Source: an uncultured Lachnospiraceae bacterium
Lineage (GTDB): Bacteria > Bacillota > Clostridia > Lachnospirales > Lachnospiraceae
Length of the DNA: 64,000 bases
Direction of reading: 5' to 3'
NCBI GenBank assembly: GCA_934438085.1
Contig: CAKSBC010000013.1
Location: 5,509-69,508, forward strand
In this document: positions 1 through 8,281 of the stretch, in pieces
How the letters are laid out: each line of letters begins with the position of its first letter
Numbering within the stretch: position 1 is the first letter of the stretch
Program-made: the position numbers and the translations under genes
The notes under the pieces: model-generated
Seen by the model: only the letters and a program-made list of their open reading frames with translations
What the model was told of the DNA's origin: nothing
Databases searched by the model: none

Positions 1-966
1 TCTGTCAGCCTTAAGCTCGATAGACATCATACCGCCAGGAAGTCTCATCTGCTTCTGCGCGATTGGGTATCCCTCGAAGTCCTCAAGACCAGGATAGTAA
101 ACCTTAGATACTGCAGGATGATCATGGAGGAACTTAGCAACCTTCATAGCGTTTCCGCAGTGACGCTCCATACGGATATCAAGAGTCTTAAGACCTCTGG
201 CCATAAGGAATGCGTTGAATGGGCTCATAACAGCACCTGTCATATCCTTAACACCGAACATGCGGCACTTTGTGATGAAGTCTGCGCTACCAACGATAAC
301 ACCGGCGATAACGTCTCCGTGACCGTTAAGATACTTTGTAGCACTGTGTACAACTACATCTGCACCGAGATCGAGTGGGCGCTGGATGTAAGGTGTTGCG
401 AATGTATTATCAACAGTAACTGTGATCTTCTCATTATATTCATGAGCGATACGAGCTACCTCTGCAATATCGATAACCTTTAATGTTGGGTTACATGGAG
501 TCTCAAGATAAACGAGTTTTGTCTTATCTGTAAGAGCTGCCTTGAGCTCTTCAATGTTTGACATATCAATAAATGTAACCTTAACGCCGAACTTTGTAAC
601 ACCATGGCTGAGAAGTGCATATGTACATCCGTAAAGAGTATCACTTGCAACAATCTCATCGCCGGCTTCAACTGTGCTCCAGAGAGATGTTGAAATAGCG
701 CCCATTCCTGATGCTGTAGCAACTGCTGCTTCACCATTCTCAAGCTCAGCAAGGATCATCTCAACTGATGAAACAGTAGGGTTTCCAAGTCTTGAATAAA
801 TATATCCGTCTTCTTTTCCGGCAAAACGAGCACCGCCCTGTTCAACTGTTTCAAATTCAAATGTTGATGTCTGATATATAGGATTGTTGAGAGAGCCAGC
901 AGAGTTTGGAAGTTTACCTGCATGAATCTGACGTGTTGCAAAGCCCATTTCCTTATTGATACGCAT
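1..966 (-). CDS. mgl: Methionine gamma-lyase (PLP-dependent), 3' end cut by window edge
   Basis: Cytosolic PLP enzyme of the Cys/Met metabolism family, expected to split L-methionine into methanethiol, ammonia and 2-oxobutyrate. The frame is open from an ATG at 966 to the left edge (322 codons, C-terminus missing). Visible family marks are the PLP lysine in HSATKYLNGHGD (K211, the same number as in the Pseudomonas enzyme) and the active-site cysteine in LYGCTYA (C114); a Cys here is typical of methionine gamma-lyase, whereas cystathionine gamma-synthases usually have Gly. The start is chosen because AAGGAAAGG lies about 9 bases upstream and the protein then opens with the family-typical MGFATRQIHAG. 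A cystathionine lyase role cannot be excluded. The gene is monocistronic as far as can be seen, with a long leader. Confidence 0.9.
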   Translation of the reverse strand, partial: MRINKEMGFATRQIHAGKLPNSAGSLNNPIYQTSTFEFETVEQGGARFAGKEDGYIYSRLGNPTVSSVEMILAELENGEAAVATASGMGAISTSLWSTVEAGDEIVASDTLYGCTYALLSHGVTKFGVKVTFIDMSNIEELKAALTDKTKLVYLETPCNPTLKVIDIAEVARIAHEYNEKITVTVDNTFATPYIQRPLDLGADVVVHSATKYLNGHGDVIAGVIVGSADFITKCRMFGVKDMTGAVMSPFNAFLMARGLKTLDIRMERHCGNAMKVAKFLHDHPAVSKVYYPGLEDFEGYPIAQKQMRLPGGMMSIELKADR

Positions 967-1227
967 GTTATCCTGCCTTTCCTTGATAGATGACTTCTTA
1001 CCATGATTATAGGTTTGCGTTCGGTTTGAGTCATATCAATATAAAAATTTTATTATGTTATGTGATGTGTTTGCCCAAGATATAGAAGAGGTTTGGTTCT
1101 CGGATTACATCGGTACATCTATAAAATTGAACAAAACATCGAATAAAATTTAGATGATATTGTTCATTTCTTACTACAATCTTAGCATAACTATAAATTA
1201 AGTGTTAGTTTTACTTTTAGCTTAGTT

Positions 1228-1280
1228 GTTATCGAATAATGTGATAACTATAAGAACGTATTATAGTAATAAGTGATAAC
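1228..1280. promoter_or_regulatory. Clustered GTTATC/GATAAC sites around a candidate mgl promoter
   Basis: GTTATC at 1228-1233 and GATAAC at 1243-1248 form an inverted repeat with a 9-base spacer; GATAAC recurs at 1275-1280. A minus-strand TATAAT box (1265-1260) sits between the second and third sites, so a regulator bound here would overlap the promoter. This is inference from spacing only. Confidence 0.3.
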
Positions 1281-1553
1281 GACAAATATATTACGCCGGT
1301 TTATTGAACTTCTTGCATAAATGAAGCAAGTGATTTTTGTGTGATAAGCATTATTATGATCTTATCTGTGAAAAACGGATTAAACTGTTAAAAATGTGTT
1401 GATACGATTAAAGTGATAAAAAATAAAGTTAAAAAGTCAGAAAACGTAAATATAGATATATTACTGATAAATTTATTATCAGCTAAAGTAAATAAAAGAC
1501 GTTGATTAAAATTAAGTAAATGCTTTATCTAATGCGAAAAGATTATTTAAGAC

Positions 1554-1589
1554 GAATGCCGCGGGCGTCTGAGATCACCTGCGGCATTC
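1554..1589 (-). terminator. Hairpin after the NhaC gene, probable terminator
   Basis: Perfect 9-bp inverted repeat GAATGCCGC...GCGGCATTC with an 18-base loop, about 70 bases past the minus-strand stop at 1661. The T-run is poor (CGTCTTAAAT), so efficiency is uncertain. Confidence 0.45.
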
Positions 1590-1660
1590 TGTGAGAGGAA
1601 TCACACCTGTTTATACAGGTAATGTATATATTATATTTTTAGGAGTTTATTAACTTAATA

Positions 1661-3100
1661 TTACTGCATCATTTCTTCGTTTTCAGCTTCGACTATACGC
1701 TCCATATTTATGACAGCCTTCTTAGCTTCTACGCCTGACTCAGCACAGTTATATTCCCAGTTCCAAGGATCCTTCTTGGTGATACCGTCTGCAAACGGAA
1801 TGAAGATTGATGCTATACCAAATACAGCGAGGATCCAGCAATACCAAAGATTAGGAATGATATCAACTGTATTCATTGCTACACCGTAAGCTGTTGTAAG
1901 AGCTGCTGCTGAAAGAAGCTGTGCTCCGTAAGGAATGATACCCTGGAATACGCATGAGAATACGTCAAGCAGTGATGCGGTTCTTCTTGGGTCAACCTTA
2001 AATTCGTGAGACATATCCTTTGCCATTGAACCGCTGACGATAATAGCTACGGTGTTGTTAGCTGTTGCGCAGTCTGCAAGTGAAACAAGTGCTGCAATAC
2101 CGAGCTGTGCTGACTTGTTGCCCTTCATCATGAGACCGAGCTTCTGTACGAGCCATGTAATACCGCCGTTATGAGCAATTATCTCAGAGATACCTCCGCA
2201 GAAGAGTGAAAGGAAGAATACCTCGTTCATACTTGTGAATCCTGACCATATTGCCTGAGCGTAACCGGCAACGTCGATAGAAGCAGTTGCAAAACCAACG
2301 ACTCCTGCTGCTGCAATACCTATAACCAGGCAAAGGAATACGTTCATACCCATAAGTGCCAGAACAAGTACAAGGAGATAAGGAATAACCTTAATAAAGC
2401 TGTATTCAAGCTGACCGATTTCTGTTAACTGTTCAGGTCTTCCGAATATGATGAGCAGTATCAGCGTGACAATAGCTGCCGGGAAAGCGATGAAGAAGTT
2501 AACTCTGAACTTATCCTTCATTTCGCAGCCCTGAGTACGTGTTGCCGCAATAGTTGTATCAGAAATCATTGAAAGGTTATCACCGAACATTGCTCCGCCT
2601 ACACAAGCTCCGAGGAAAAGAGGAATGCTCAGACCGCCCTTATCGGCAACTCCTACAGCTATAGGAACGATAGCTCCGATAGTTCCCATTGATGTACCTG
2701 TTGCAGTACCCATAAATGCAGAGATAATGAAAACGCCTGCTGCAAGGAATCTTACCGGAATAACGGAAAGACCGAGATTGATGGTGGCGTCACGTCCGCC
2801 CATTGCTGCTGCTACTGATGAGAATGCACCGGCAAGCAGGTAGATCATGAGCATTGTAAGAACGTCGATATTTGCTGCACCGCGTGAGAAAACTGCAAAT
2901 TTCTCATTTATGCTGCCCTTTCCCATAAGGAAAGCAACAAGCACTGCAATGAACATTGCGGTTACAGAAGGGAACTGATAGAACGCCATGTCGACGCCCT
3001 TTGACTGATAGATAAGACCTGCCCCCAGATAAATAACTATGAATATTACGAAAGGGATCAGCGCCAAACCATTGGGTTTCTTGTTGAGGTTAGTATCCAT
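1661..3100 (-). CDS. nhaC: NhaC-family Na+/H+ antiporter
   Basis: Polytopic inner-membrane protein of 479 residues, within the usual range for NhaC. About a dozen hydrophobic segments are visible, and the family region GTATGTSMGTIGAIVPIA lies in the first half, followed by a GGAMFGDNLSMISDTTIAA-type stretch. Family members exchange Na+ for H+; some relatives (MleN) swap malate/H+ for lactate/Na+, so the substrate is not certain. The ATG at 3100 is preceded by GGAGG at 7 bases; an upstream in-frame start would add a poorly hydrophobic 33-residue leader with no ribosome site. It lies downstream of the coiled-coil gene but is separated from it by a terminator, so it is probably transcribed alone. 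A Na+ exchanger suits a cell with an Rnf ion pump. Confidence 0.85.
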   Translation of the reverse strand: MDTNLNKKPNGLALIPFVIFIVIYLGAGLIYQSKGVDMAFYQFPSVTAMFIAVLVAFLMGKGSINEKFAVFSRGAANIDVLTMLMIYLLAGAFSSVAAAMGGRDATINLGLSVIPVRFLAAGVFIISAFMGTATGTSMGTIGAIVPIAVGVADKGGLSIPLFLGACVGGAMFGDNLSMISDTTIAATRTQGCEMKDKFRVNFFIAFPAAIVTLILLIIFGRPEQLTEIGQLEYSFIKVIPYLLVLVLALMGMNVFLCLVIGIAAAGVVGFATASIDVAGYAQAIWSGFTSMNEVFFLSLFCGGISEIIAHNGGITWLVQKLGLMMKGNKSAQLGIAALVSLADCATANNTVAIIVSGSMAKDMSHEFKVDPRRTASLLDVFSCVFQGIIPYGAQLLSAAALTTAYGVAMNTVDIIPNLWYCWILAVFGIASIFIPFADGITKKDPWNWEYNCAESGVEAKKAVINMERIVEAENEEMMQ

Positions 3101-3284
3101 TATTTGTCCTCCAGTCTTGTGTAACAAGCCGTTATCCGAGTTGTTCGTTAGTTTGCACAAAAAACTTACTGTGAAACGCCCTCTTCTTGTACATATCATA
3201 ACATCAACTTTTACAATTTTGATAAGAGTATTTTGAAAAACTTGCTATAAAAATAATTTATATAGCTTGGAAACTATGAAAAAG

Positions 3285-3310
3285 GTAAGAAAATGCCGAT
3301 AAAAGTCGGC
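3285..3310 (-). terminator. Intrinsic terminator of the secreted coiled-coil gene
   Basis: Read on the minus strand: GCCGACTTTTATCGGC hairpin followed by ATTTTCTT, about 100 bases past the stop at 3407 and before the antiporter gene. Confidence 0.65.
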
Positions 3311-3406
3311 TTTCAGGCTGATTCTTGTCGGCAATATGCTAAAAAAGAGTAACTATTTTTTTATATAGGGGACAAATTGCAAGAAATATTTGTAAAATTT
3401 TTGGCG

Positions 3407-4150
3407 TTACAATGCGTCTACTGCTGATATGTCATCGATATCAAGCTCGGCTCCGTCATCAAATGCAGCGGCTATTTCAGCCTCATCTGCAGGTGTTGTA
3501 TCTACAGTTTCAGAGATGTCTGCTGCAGTTGTATTATCGGCTGCGGTTGTATCGGCAGCATCATTTCTGTCAGTAATAACTTCACCGGCTGTTTCCGTGG
3601 CGTTGGTTTCTGCTGTTTCAGGTGAAGCTTCAGTATCTTCAATGTCAGTTACATTACCGTCTTTAACAGCATTAAGATAAGCAAGCTTTTTACTAAGAAG
3701 GTCTGCAAGATCCATACGGTCCTTTATCTGCTCATCCTGTACCTCGGCAAGCTTAATTAATTTTTCTTTTGCCGTTGAATAATCTCCGGCAAGACGTGCA
3801 GCTTTTGCATCGGCTCTTAAGGACTGCCTGTCAGAACGTGATTCCGTAAGCTCCATTCGTTTTGCCTTTATTTCCTCAGACATATCTTTAAGCTCATTGC
3901 TTATTGTCTTGTTAATGAGGCCGGCTTCCTTTACAGAATGCTGAGCTACAGCAATCTGTGTTGTAAGCTGCTTATTCATTGATATAAGCTCGCCAAGTCT
4001 GGTGCGCTGGGTTGCAAGCTCGGCGTTGTACGAGCTTAATTCTGACTTTCCGCTTCCAGCCTTTGATGCAGCAAATGCGTTCTGGGCTGCTCCTAAGCAA
4101 AGAATGCCCGAAAGCATCATCACACTTATTCTTTTCATGTTCTGTTTCAT
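3407..4150 (-). CDS. Predicted secreted coiled-coil protein with acidic tail, function unknown
   Basis: I do not recognise a family. The 247-residue product starts with a Sec signal peptide (MKQNMKR, hydrophobic ISVMMLSGILCLGAA, cleavage likely after QNAFA), so it is exported. Residues about 30-165 are rich in Glu, Lys, Gln and Leu with heptad-like spacing and look like a long helical coiled coil. The last 80 residues are a low-complexity Thr/Ala/Asp/Glu tail with no membrane anchor or sorting motif. The start at 4150 has AAGGAGG at 8 bases; the longer frame to 4255 has no ribosome site and would bury the signal peptide. It is divergent from a two-component system 178 bases away, which may sense or control it (inference). 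Confidence 0.75.
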   Translation of the reverse strand: MKQNMKRISVMMLSGILCLGAAQNAFAASKAGSGKSELSSYNAELATQRTRLGELISMNKQLTTQIAVAQHSVKEAGLINKTISNELKDMSEEIKAKRMELTESRSDRQSLRADAKAARLAGDYSTAKEKLIKLAEVQDEQIKDRMDLADLLSKKLAYLNAVKDGNVTDIEDTEASPETAETNATETAGEVITDRNDAADTTAADNTTAADISETVDTTPADEAEIAAAFDDGAELDIDDISAVDAL

Positions 4151-4266
4151 TTTTATTACCTCCTTGAGATTTTTTATTTGTTTGTTATGTGCATAGTATA
4201 GCTTCAATATGCCTTTAAAAATACGGAAAAACTGAGGCAAAGCGCTGTCAAACATTTACGCTTTTA

Positions 4267-4296
4267 TTAACAGATGCTATTATTAGTGCTGATAAT
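4267..4296 (+). promoter_or_regulatory. Candidate promoter of the two-component operon
   Basis: TTAACA at 4267-4272, 18-base spacer, GATAAT at 4291-4296, about 33 bases before the response-regulator ATG. Confidence 0.45.
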
Positions 4297-4328
4297 TCTG
4301 TCATAAAAATTAAGGTAACGGAGAAACT

Positions 4329-5039
4329 ATGGCACAGCTGATTTATTTTGCAGATGATGAAAAAAACATAAGAGATCTTATAGAAGCCTTTTTAAAACAA
4401 GAAGGCTATGAGGTTGTGACATTTAAGGATGGAGATTCATTGCTTGCTGCTTGTAATGAGAAAATGCCGGATCTTGCAGTAGTAGATATTCTCATGCCTG
4501 GAACAGATGGACTCAAGGTTTGTCAGACTTTGAAGAAAAAAGATAAAATGCTTCCTATAATAATAGTTTCGGCAAAGGATAGTCCGTATGACAGAGTGAC
4601 TGGCTTTTCATCCGGAAGTGATGATTATCTTGTAAAGCCGTTCCTCCCGCTTGAACTGATATTCAGAGTAAAGGCCTTACTTAAGAGAAGTTCGAAAAAT
4701 GCTGATAATTCCGAAGAAAATGTGGATACGAAATACAGCCTCGGCTCATTGGACATTTATCCTCAAAGGAGAAGAACGGAACTATCAGGTAAAGAGCTTA
4801 TGCTTACACCCGGAGAATTTGATTTCTTATTATATATGATGAAAAATAAGGACAGAGCTGTCAGCAGAGATGAATTGTTAAAGACTATATGGCAGATGAA
4901 TTGGGAGGCTGATACACGCGCAGCAGATGATCTGGTAAAAAGGTTAAGAAAGAAAATGAGAGATATTGGATCTGATGTATATGTAGAAACGGTATGGGGA
5001 TACGGGTTCAGACTTTCAATTAAGAAGGAGCAGATATGA
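4329..5039 (+). CDS. OmpR/PhoB-type response regulator
   Basis: Cytosolic transcription factor of 236 residues, normal length for the family. The receiver domain (1-120) has the acidic pair D9-D10, phospho-acceptor D53 in VVDILMP, the switch serine S81 and the conserved K103 in LVKPF. A winged-helix DNA-binding domain follows (about 133-233), ending with the typical ETVWGYGFRL motif. It overlaps the kinase gene by four bases (ATGA), so the pair is translationally coupled. Targets are unknown; the divergent secreted coiled-coil gene is the nearest candidate. The start has CGGAGA about 5 bases upstream. Confidence 0.92.
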   Translation: MAQLIYFADDEKNIRDLIEAFLKQEGYEVVTFKDGDSLLAACNEKMPDLAVVDILMPGTDGLKVCQTLKKKDKMLPIIIVSAKDSPYDRVTGFSSGSDDYLVKPFLPLELIFRVKALLKRSSKNADNSEENVDTKYSLGSLDIYPQRRRTELSGKELMLTPGEFDFLLYMMKNKDRAVSRDELLKTIWQMNWEADTRAADDLVKRLRKKMRDIGSDVYVETVWGYGFRLSIKKEQI

Positions 5040-6478
5040 AGGTCAAATCTATATTTTCCGGCATACTGATTCCGGTGTTAGCGGCACTTTTGTTATTTCC
5101 TCCGCTTTCCTGCGGAATATTTTATGTAAGTGCAGGACATTATGCTGAAACAGAGGCTGAAGATAATCTTATTAAACTTAGAGAAAATGTAGTTTCTATA
5201 ATGTTTAAAACATTTTCTGCAGATGACGCAACTACTCCGAAGGAAAAGGTTGGAAGCTTCGTGCGCAGCGTCAATCCTATAGTTAGAGCTGCAGATGGAG
5301 ACACGAGACTGATGATTTTTGCTTCTAACGAAGTTGTTGTATATCCGAGAGACCATGAAGAAAGAACGGCCATAAAAGAAGTATCGGATGCATTTGCAGA
5401 TTATCTGGCAAACGAATATGAAAAATTATCTGAGGAGCAAAACACTGTTAGGATAAAGACCAAAGAGGACGAAAGCTTTCTTGCGAATATCTATATTCCT
5501 CCGATACATGCCAGAGAAATTGAGTATATTATTACCTATTGTCCGGTAGCGCGCATCGAAAGTTGGACTGTAAGAGCGTCCGTGCTTGTATTGCTTATTT
5601 CGGCAATATCGGCTGCAGCGGTTGGAGTACTGCTCTGGGCTGCAGCAAGGCATATTTCTGATCAGTTTGACATATTGTGCAGTGAAGCAAAAAGGATAGG
5701 AGGAGGCGATTTTAAACACATTGATAAAAGCTTTGACCTTAAGGAGGCCGAGGTGCTTAAATGTTCAATGGATGCCATGTCAGACATGCTTGAAAATACC
5801 AGAGAAAATCAAAACAAATTTCTTCAGAATGTTTCACATGATTTAAGGACACCACTTATGTCTATAGGGGGTTATGCACAGGGGATCGAGACAGGAGTTT
5901 TGAATGACTACATGAGCGCGGCACATGTGATTTCTGAAGAAAGCGCAAGATTGACAAAATATATCGGTGATCTTATGACGCTTTCGCGACTCGAAAACGG
6001 AGAAAGCTTCGAGCTTGAAAATGTTAATATTAATGAATGTCTTTCTGATGTTTATGAGCATATGAACGGTATTGCTGTAAAAAACGGAATTGTGCTCGAT
6101 ATAATGCCGACAGATCCTTCGCTTATGGTTTATGCAGATCAGTCTCAGCTTATCAGGATCATAGAAAATCTTGTTTCAAATGCATTAAGATATGCTGAAA
6201 GTTGGGTTTTAGTAAAGGCTGAGCGGATTTATGATGAAGACAATACAAAGATAAGAATAAGCGTTGAGGATGATGGGTGCGGCATAGCGGATAAAGATCT
6301 TGCTCATATTTTTGAACGCTGCTATAAAGGTGAAAAAGGAGGCTTTGGTTTCGGGCTTGCCATAGCCTATAATGCGGCTAAAAATATGAATTCGGAACTA
6401 AACGCATCCAATAGACCTGATGGCGGAGCAGTTTTCGTTTTGAACTTTGCAGATGTAATGCATACATTAAATAAATAG
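5036..6478 (+). CDS. Membrane sensor histidine kinase
   Basis: Partner of the preceding regulator. Two membrane segments (about 8-32 and 180-203) enclose an extracytoplasmic sensor of roughly 145 residues that I cannot assign. A HAMP-like linker (204-258) leads to the H-box NVSHDLRTP with phospho-acceptor H268, the N-box NLVSNALRYAE, and the G-boxes DDGCGIADKD and GFGFGLAIAY of the HATPase domain. At 480 residues it is standard length. The sensor is moderately acidic with no recognised ligand motif, so the stimulus is unknown. The start overlaps the regulator stop (ATGA). Confidence 0.9.
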   Translation: MKVKSIFSGILIPVLAALLLFPPLSCGIFYVSAGHYAETEAEDNLIKLRENVVSIMFKTFSADDATTPKEKVGSFVRSVNPIVRAADGDTRLMIFASNEVVVYPRDHEERTAIKEVSDAFADYLANEYEKLSEEQNTVRIKTKEDESFLANIYIPPIHAREIEYIITYCPVARIESWTVRASVLVLLISAISAAAVGVLLWAAARHISDQFDILCSEAKRIGGGDFKHIDKSFDLKEAEVLKCSMDAMSDMLENTRENQNKFLQNVSHDLRTPLMSIGGYAQGIETGVLNDYMSAAHVISEESARLTKYIGDLMTLSRLENGESFELENVNINECLSDVYEHMNGIAVKNGIVLDIMPTDPSLMVYADQSQLIRIIENLVSNALRYAESWVLVKAERIYDEDNTKIRISVEDDGCGIADKDLAHIFERCYKGEKGGFGFGLAIAYNAAKNMNSELNASNRPDGGAVFVLNFADVMHTLNK

Positions 6479-6783
6479 AACAAGTATATCTATAAAAACG
6501 AATAAAGAGTATCATATGGCAGCGCATCCATCAAAAATCGGCAGAAATAGCAAAAAACAAATCATAGAAATAGATGGATATGATTAAAAAAAATAATATA
6601 AAATTTATATAAAGCATTGAAACAGCCTTTTTACAGTGCTATACTTTGGTCTCAGGCGAGTTTATATAGATATTTCGGCATTTTGCTGCGATAGCTTTGC
6701 CGGGTTTTAAAACCTATTAAAATATAAATAAAGTTTGACTTTATCTTATACAGATCAAAGAATATCCGAGAAAGGGGCCCAGT
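6479..6783. other. 305-base intergenic region
   Basis: No ORF. A weak hairpin CGGCA...TGCCG followed by GGTTTT (6676-6708) could end the kinase transcript. AT-rich sequence upstream of the aminotransferase presumably holds its promoter, but no clear -35/-10 pair was seen. Confidence 0.4.
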
Positions 6784-8118
6784 ATGAAGAAGTATTCAGA
6801 AATGACACCTGAGGAGCTTAAGAAGGAATATGAAAAGCTTCTCGATTCCTACAAAAAGTATAAGTATCAGGCATTAAGCCTTAATATGGCCAGAGGAAAG
6901 CCTTCACCTGCACAGCTTGACCTTTCCATGGGTATGATGGATGTACTGAGTTCTGATTCGGACTTAAGCTGTGAGGACGGAGCAGACTGCCGTAACTATG
7001 GTGTGCTTGACGGTATACCTGAGGCTAAGGAGCTTATGGCAGATATTATGGAGGTTAACCCGAATAACATTATTATATTCGGAAACTCTTCTCTTAATGT
7101 TATGTTTGACTGCATTTCAAGAAGCTACAGTCACGGAGTTATGGGCGCTACACCTTGGTGCAAGCTTCCTAAGGTTAAGTGGCTCTGCATCGTGCCTGGA
7201 TATGACCGTCATTTCAAGATCACTGAGTATTTCGGCTTTGAGATGATCAATATCCCTATGCTTCCTACAGGACCTGACATGGATATGGTCGAAAAGCTTG
7301 TTTCTTCTGATGATGCTATTAAGGGTATCTGGTGTGTACCTAAGTATTCAAATCCTACAGGAAACTCATATTCTGATGAGACTGTTCGCCGTTTTGCAAG
7401 ATTAAAGCCCGCGGCACCTGATTTCCGTATTTATTGGGATAATGCTTATACGGTTCACCATCTCTACGAACATAATCAGGATCACCTTATAGAGATACTT
7501 GCCGAGTGTAAGAGAGCAGGCAATCCTGATATGGTATATAAATTTGCCTCAACCTCAAAGATAAGCTTCCCTGGTTCGGGAATCGCTATGCTTGCGGCAT
7601 CACTTAATAACCTTGAAGATATCAAGAACACCATGAACTATCAGACAATAGGCCATGATAAGGTTAACCAGCTTCGTCATGTTCGTTTCTTCAAGGACAT
7701 TCATGGCATTGACGAGCATATGAAGAAGCATGCGGATCTTTTGAGACCTAAGTTTGAAGCTGTGATTAATATACTTGAAAAGGAACTTGGCGGACTTGGA
7801 ATAGGAAGCTGGACAAAGCCTTTCGGAGGATACTTCATTTCCTTTGATTCAATGCCGGGTTGTGCAAAGCAGATCGTTTCTCTCTGCAAAAAAGCAGGAG
7901 TTCAGCTGACACCTGCGGGAGCTACATTCCCTTACGGTATTGATCCTAAGGATACCAATATCCGTATTGCACCGTCATTTCCGGGACTTGATGAAATAAA
8001 ATCTGCTATTCAGGTATTTGCACTTTGCGTCAAGCTTGCATCAATTGAAAAGATCATGAATGCAGCCGGCGTTAAGGAAGCAGCTAAGGCAGGAGATAAA
8101 ACTGCAGATAAGGCTTAA
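6784..8118 (+). CDS. Aspartate aminotransferase, subgroup Ic (fold type I)
   Basis: PLP enzyme of 444 residues. It matches the atypical aspartate aminotransferase family (Pfam aminotransferase MocR-like, PF12897) rather than AspC: the N-terminus has NMARGKPSPAQLDLS, followed by YGVLDGIPEAKEL, KYSNPTGNSYSDE, DNAYTVHH and the PLP lysine K259 in FASTSKISFPGSG. The expected reaction is L-aspartate plus 2-oxoglutarate to oxaloacetate plus glutamate, feeding PEP carboxykinase (also in this window). The C-terminus carries an extra Ala/Lys/Asp-rich tail of about 20 residues. The start has AAAGGGG at about 6 bases, and a strong terminator follows. Confidence 0.87.
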   Translation: MKKYSEMTPEELKKEYEKLLDSYKKYKYQALSLNMARGKPSPAQLDLSMGMMDVLSSDSDLSCEDGADCRNYGVLDGIPEAKELMADIMEVNPNNIIIFGNSSLNVMFDCISRSYSHGVMGATPWCKLPKVKWLCIVPGYDRHFKITEYFGFEMINIPMLPTGPDMDMVEKLVSSDDAIKGIWCVPKYSNPTGNSYSDETVRRFARLKPAAPDFRIYWDNAYTVHHLYEHNQDHLIEILAECKRAGNPDMVYKFASTSKISFPGSGIAMLAASLNNLEDIKNTMNYQTIGHDKVNQLRHVRFFKDIHGIDEHMKKHADLLRPKFEAVINILEKELGGLGIGSWTKPFGGYFISFDSMPGCAKQIVSLCKKAGVQLTPAGATFPYGIDPKDTNIRIAPSFPGLDEIKSAIQVFALCVKLASIEKIMNAAGVKEAAKAGDKTADKA

Positions 8119-8181
8119 GGCCGTCAGATAATATACATTGCAGAATTACTTTAACGAATAATAATTATTAAGTCACATAAG

Positions 8182-8218
8182 GCAGTCGATATCCGAATGA
8201 TACCGGCTGCTTTTGCTT
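8182..8218 (+). terminator. Intrinsic terminator after the aminotransferase gene
   Basis: GCAGTCGATATC-CGAAT-GATACCGGCTGC stem of 12 pairs (with G-U) followed by TTTTGCTTT. Confidence 0.75.
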
Positions 8219-8247
8219 TAAAAACTGTGAAATATTTTCTCAAACCT

Positions 8248-8275
8248 TGTAAATGGCCTGCAGATTTTGTATAAT
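8248..8275 (+). promoter_or_regulatory. Promoter of ligA placed directly against the start codon
   Basis: TTGTAA at 8248-8253, 16-base spacer, perfect TATAAT at 8270-8275. The ATG at 8282 lies 6 bases past the -10 box, where transcription normally begins. Confidence 0.55.
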
Positions 8276-8281
8276 CTGCTT

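Larger units (their letters stand above)
967..1660. other. 694-base gene-free stretch: leader of mgl and downstream region of the antiporter gene
   Basis: No convincing ORF. It holds the long 5' region of mgl (minus strand) with three GATAAC/GTTATC sites (1228-1233, 1243-1248, 1275-1280) around a minus-strand TATAAT (1265-1260), and a GC-rich hairpin at 1554-1589 beyond the antiporter gene. No SAM or T-box leader motif was recognised. Confidence 0.5.

Noticed and set aside
118..1034. Several short frames (118-483 plus, 480-752 minus, 756-1034 minus)
   Set aside because: All are shadows of the methionine gamma-lyase gene, which reads through the left edge on the minus strand.
967..1660. Possible SAM riboswitch or T-box before methionine gamma-lyase
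   Set aside because: Neither the SAM-I core nor a T-box sequence is present on the minus strand.
8267..8281. TTG start five codons upstream of the chosen ligA ATG
   Set aside because: The TTG and following bases overlap the TATAAT box, so that part is probably not transcribed, and there is no ribosome site.
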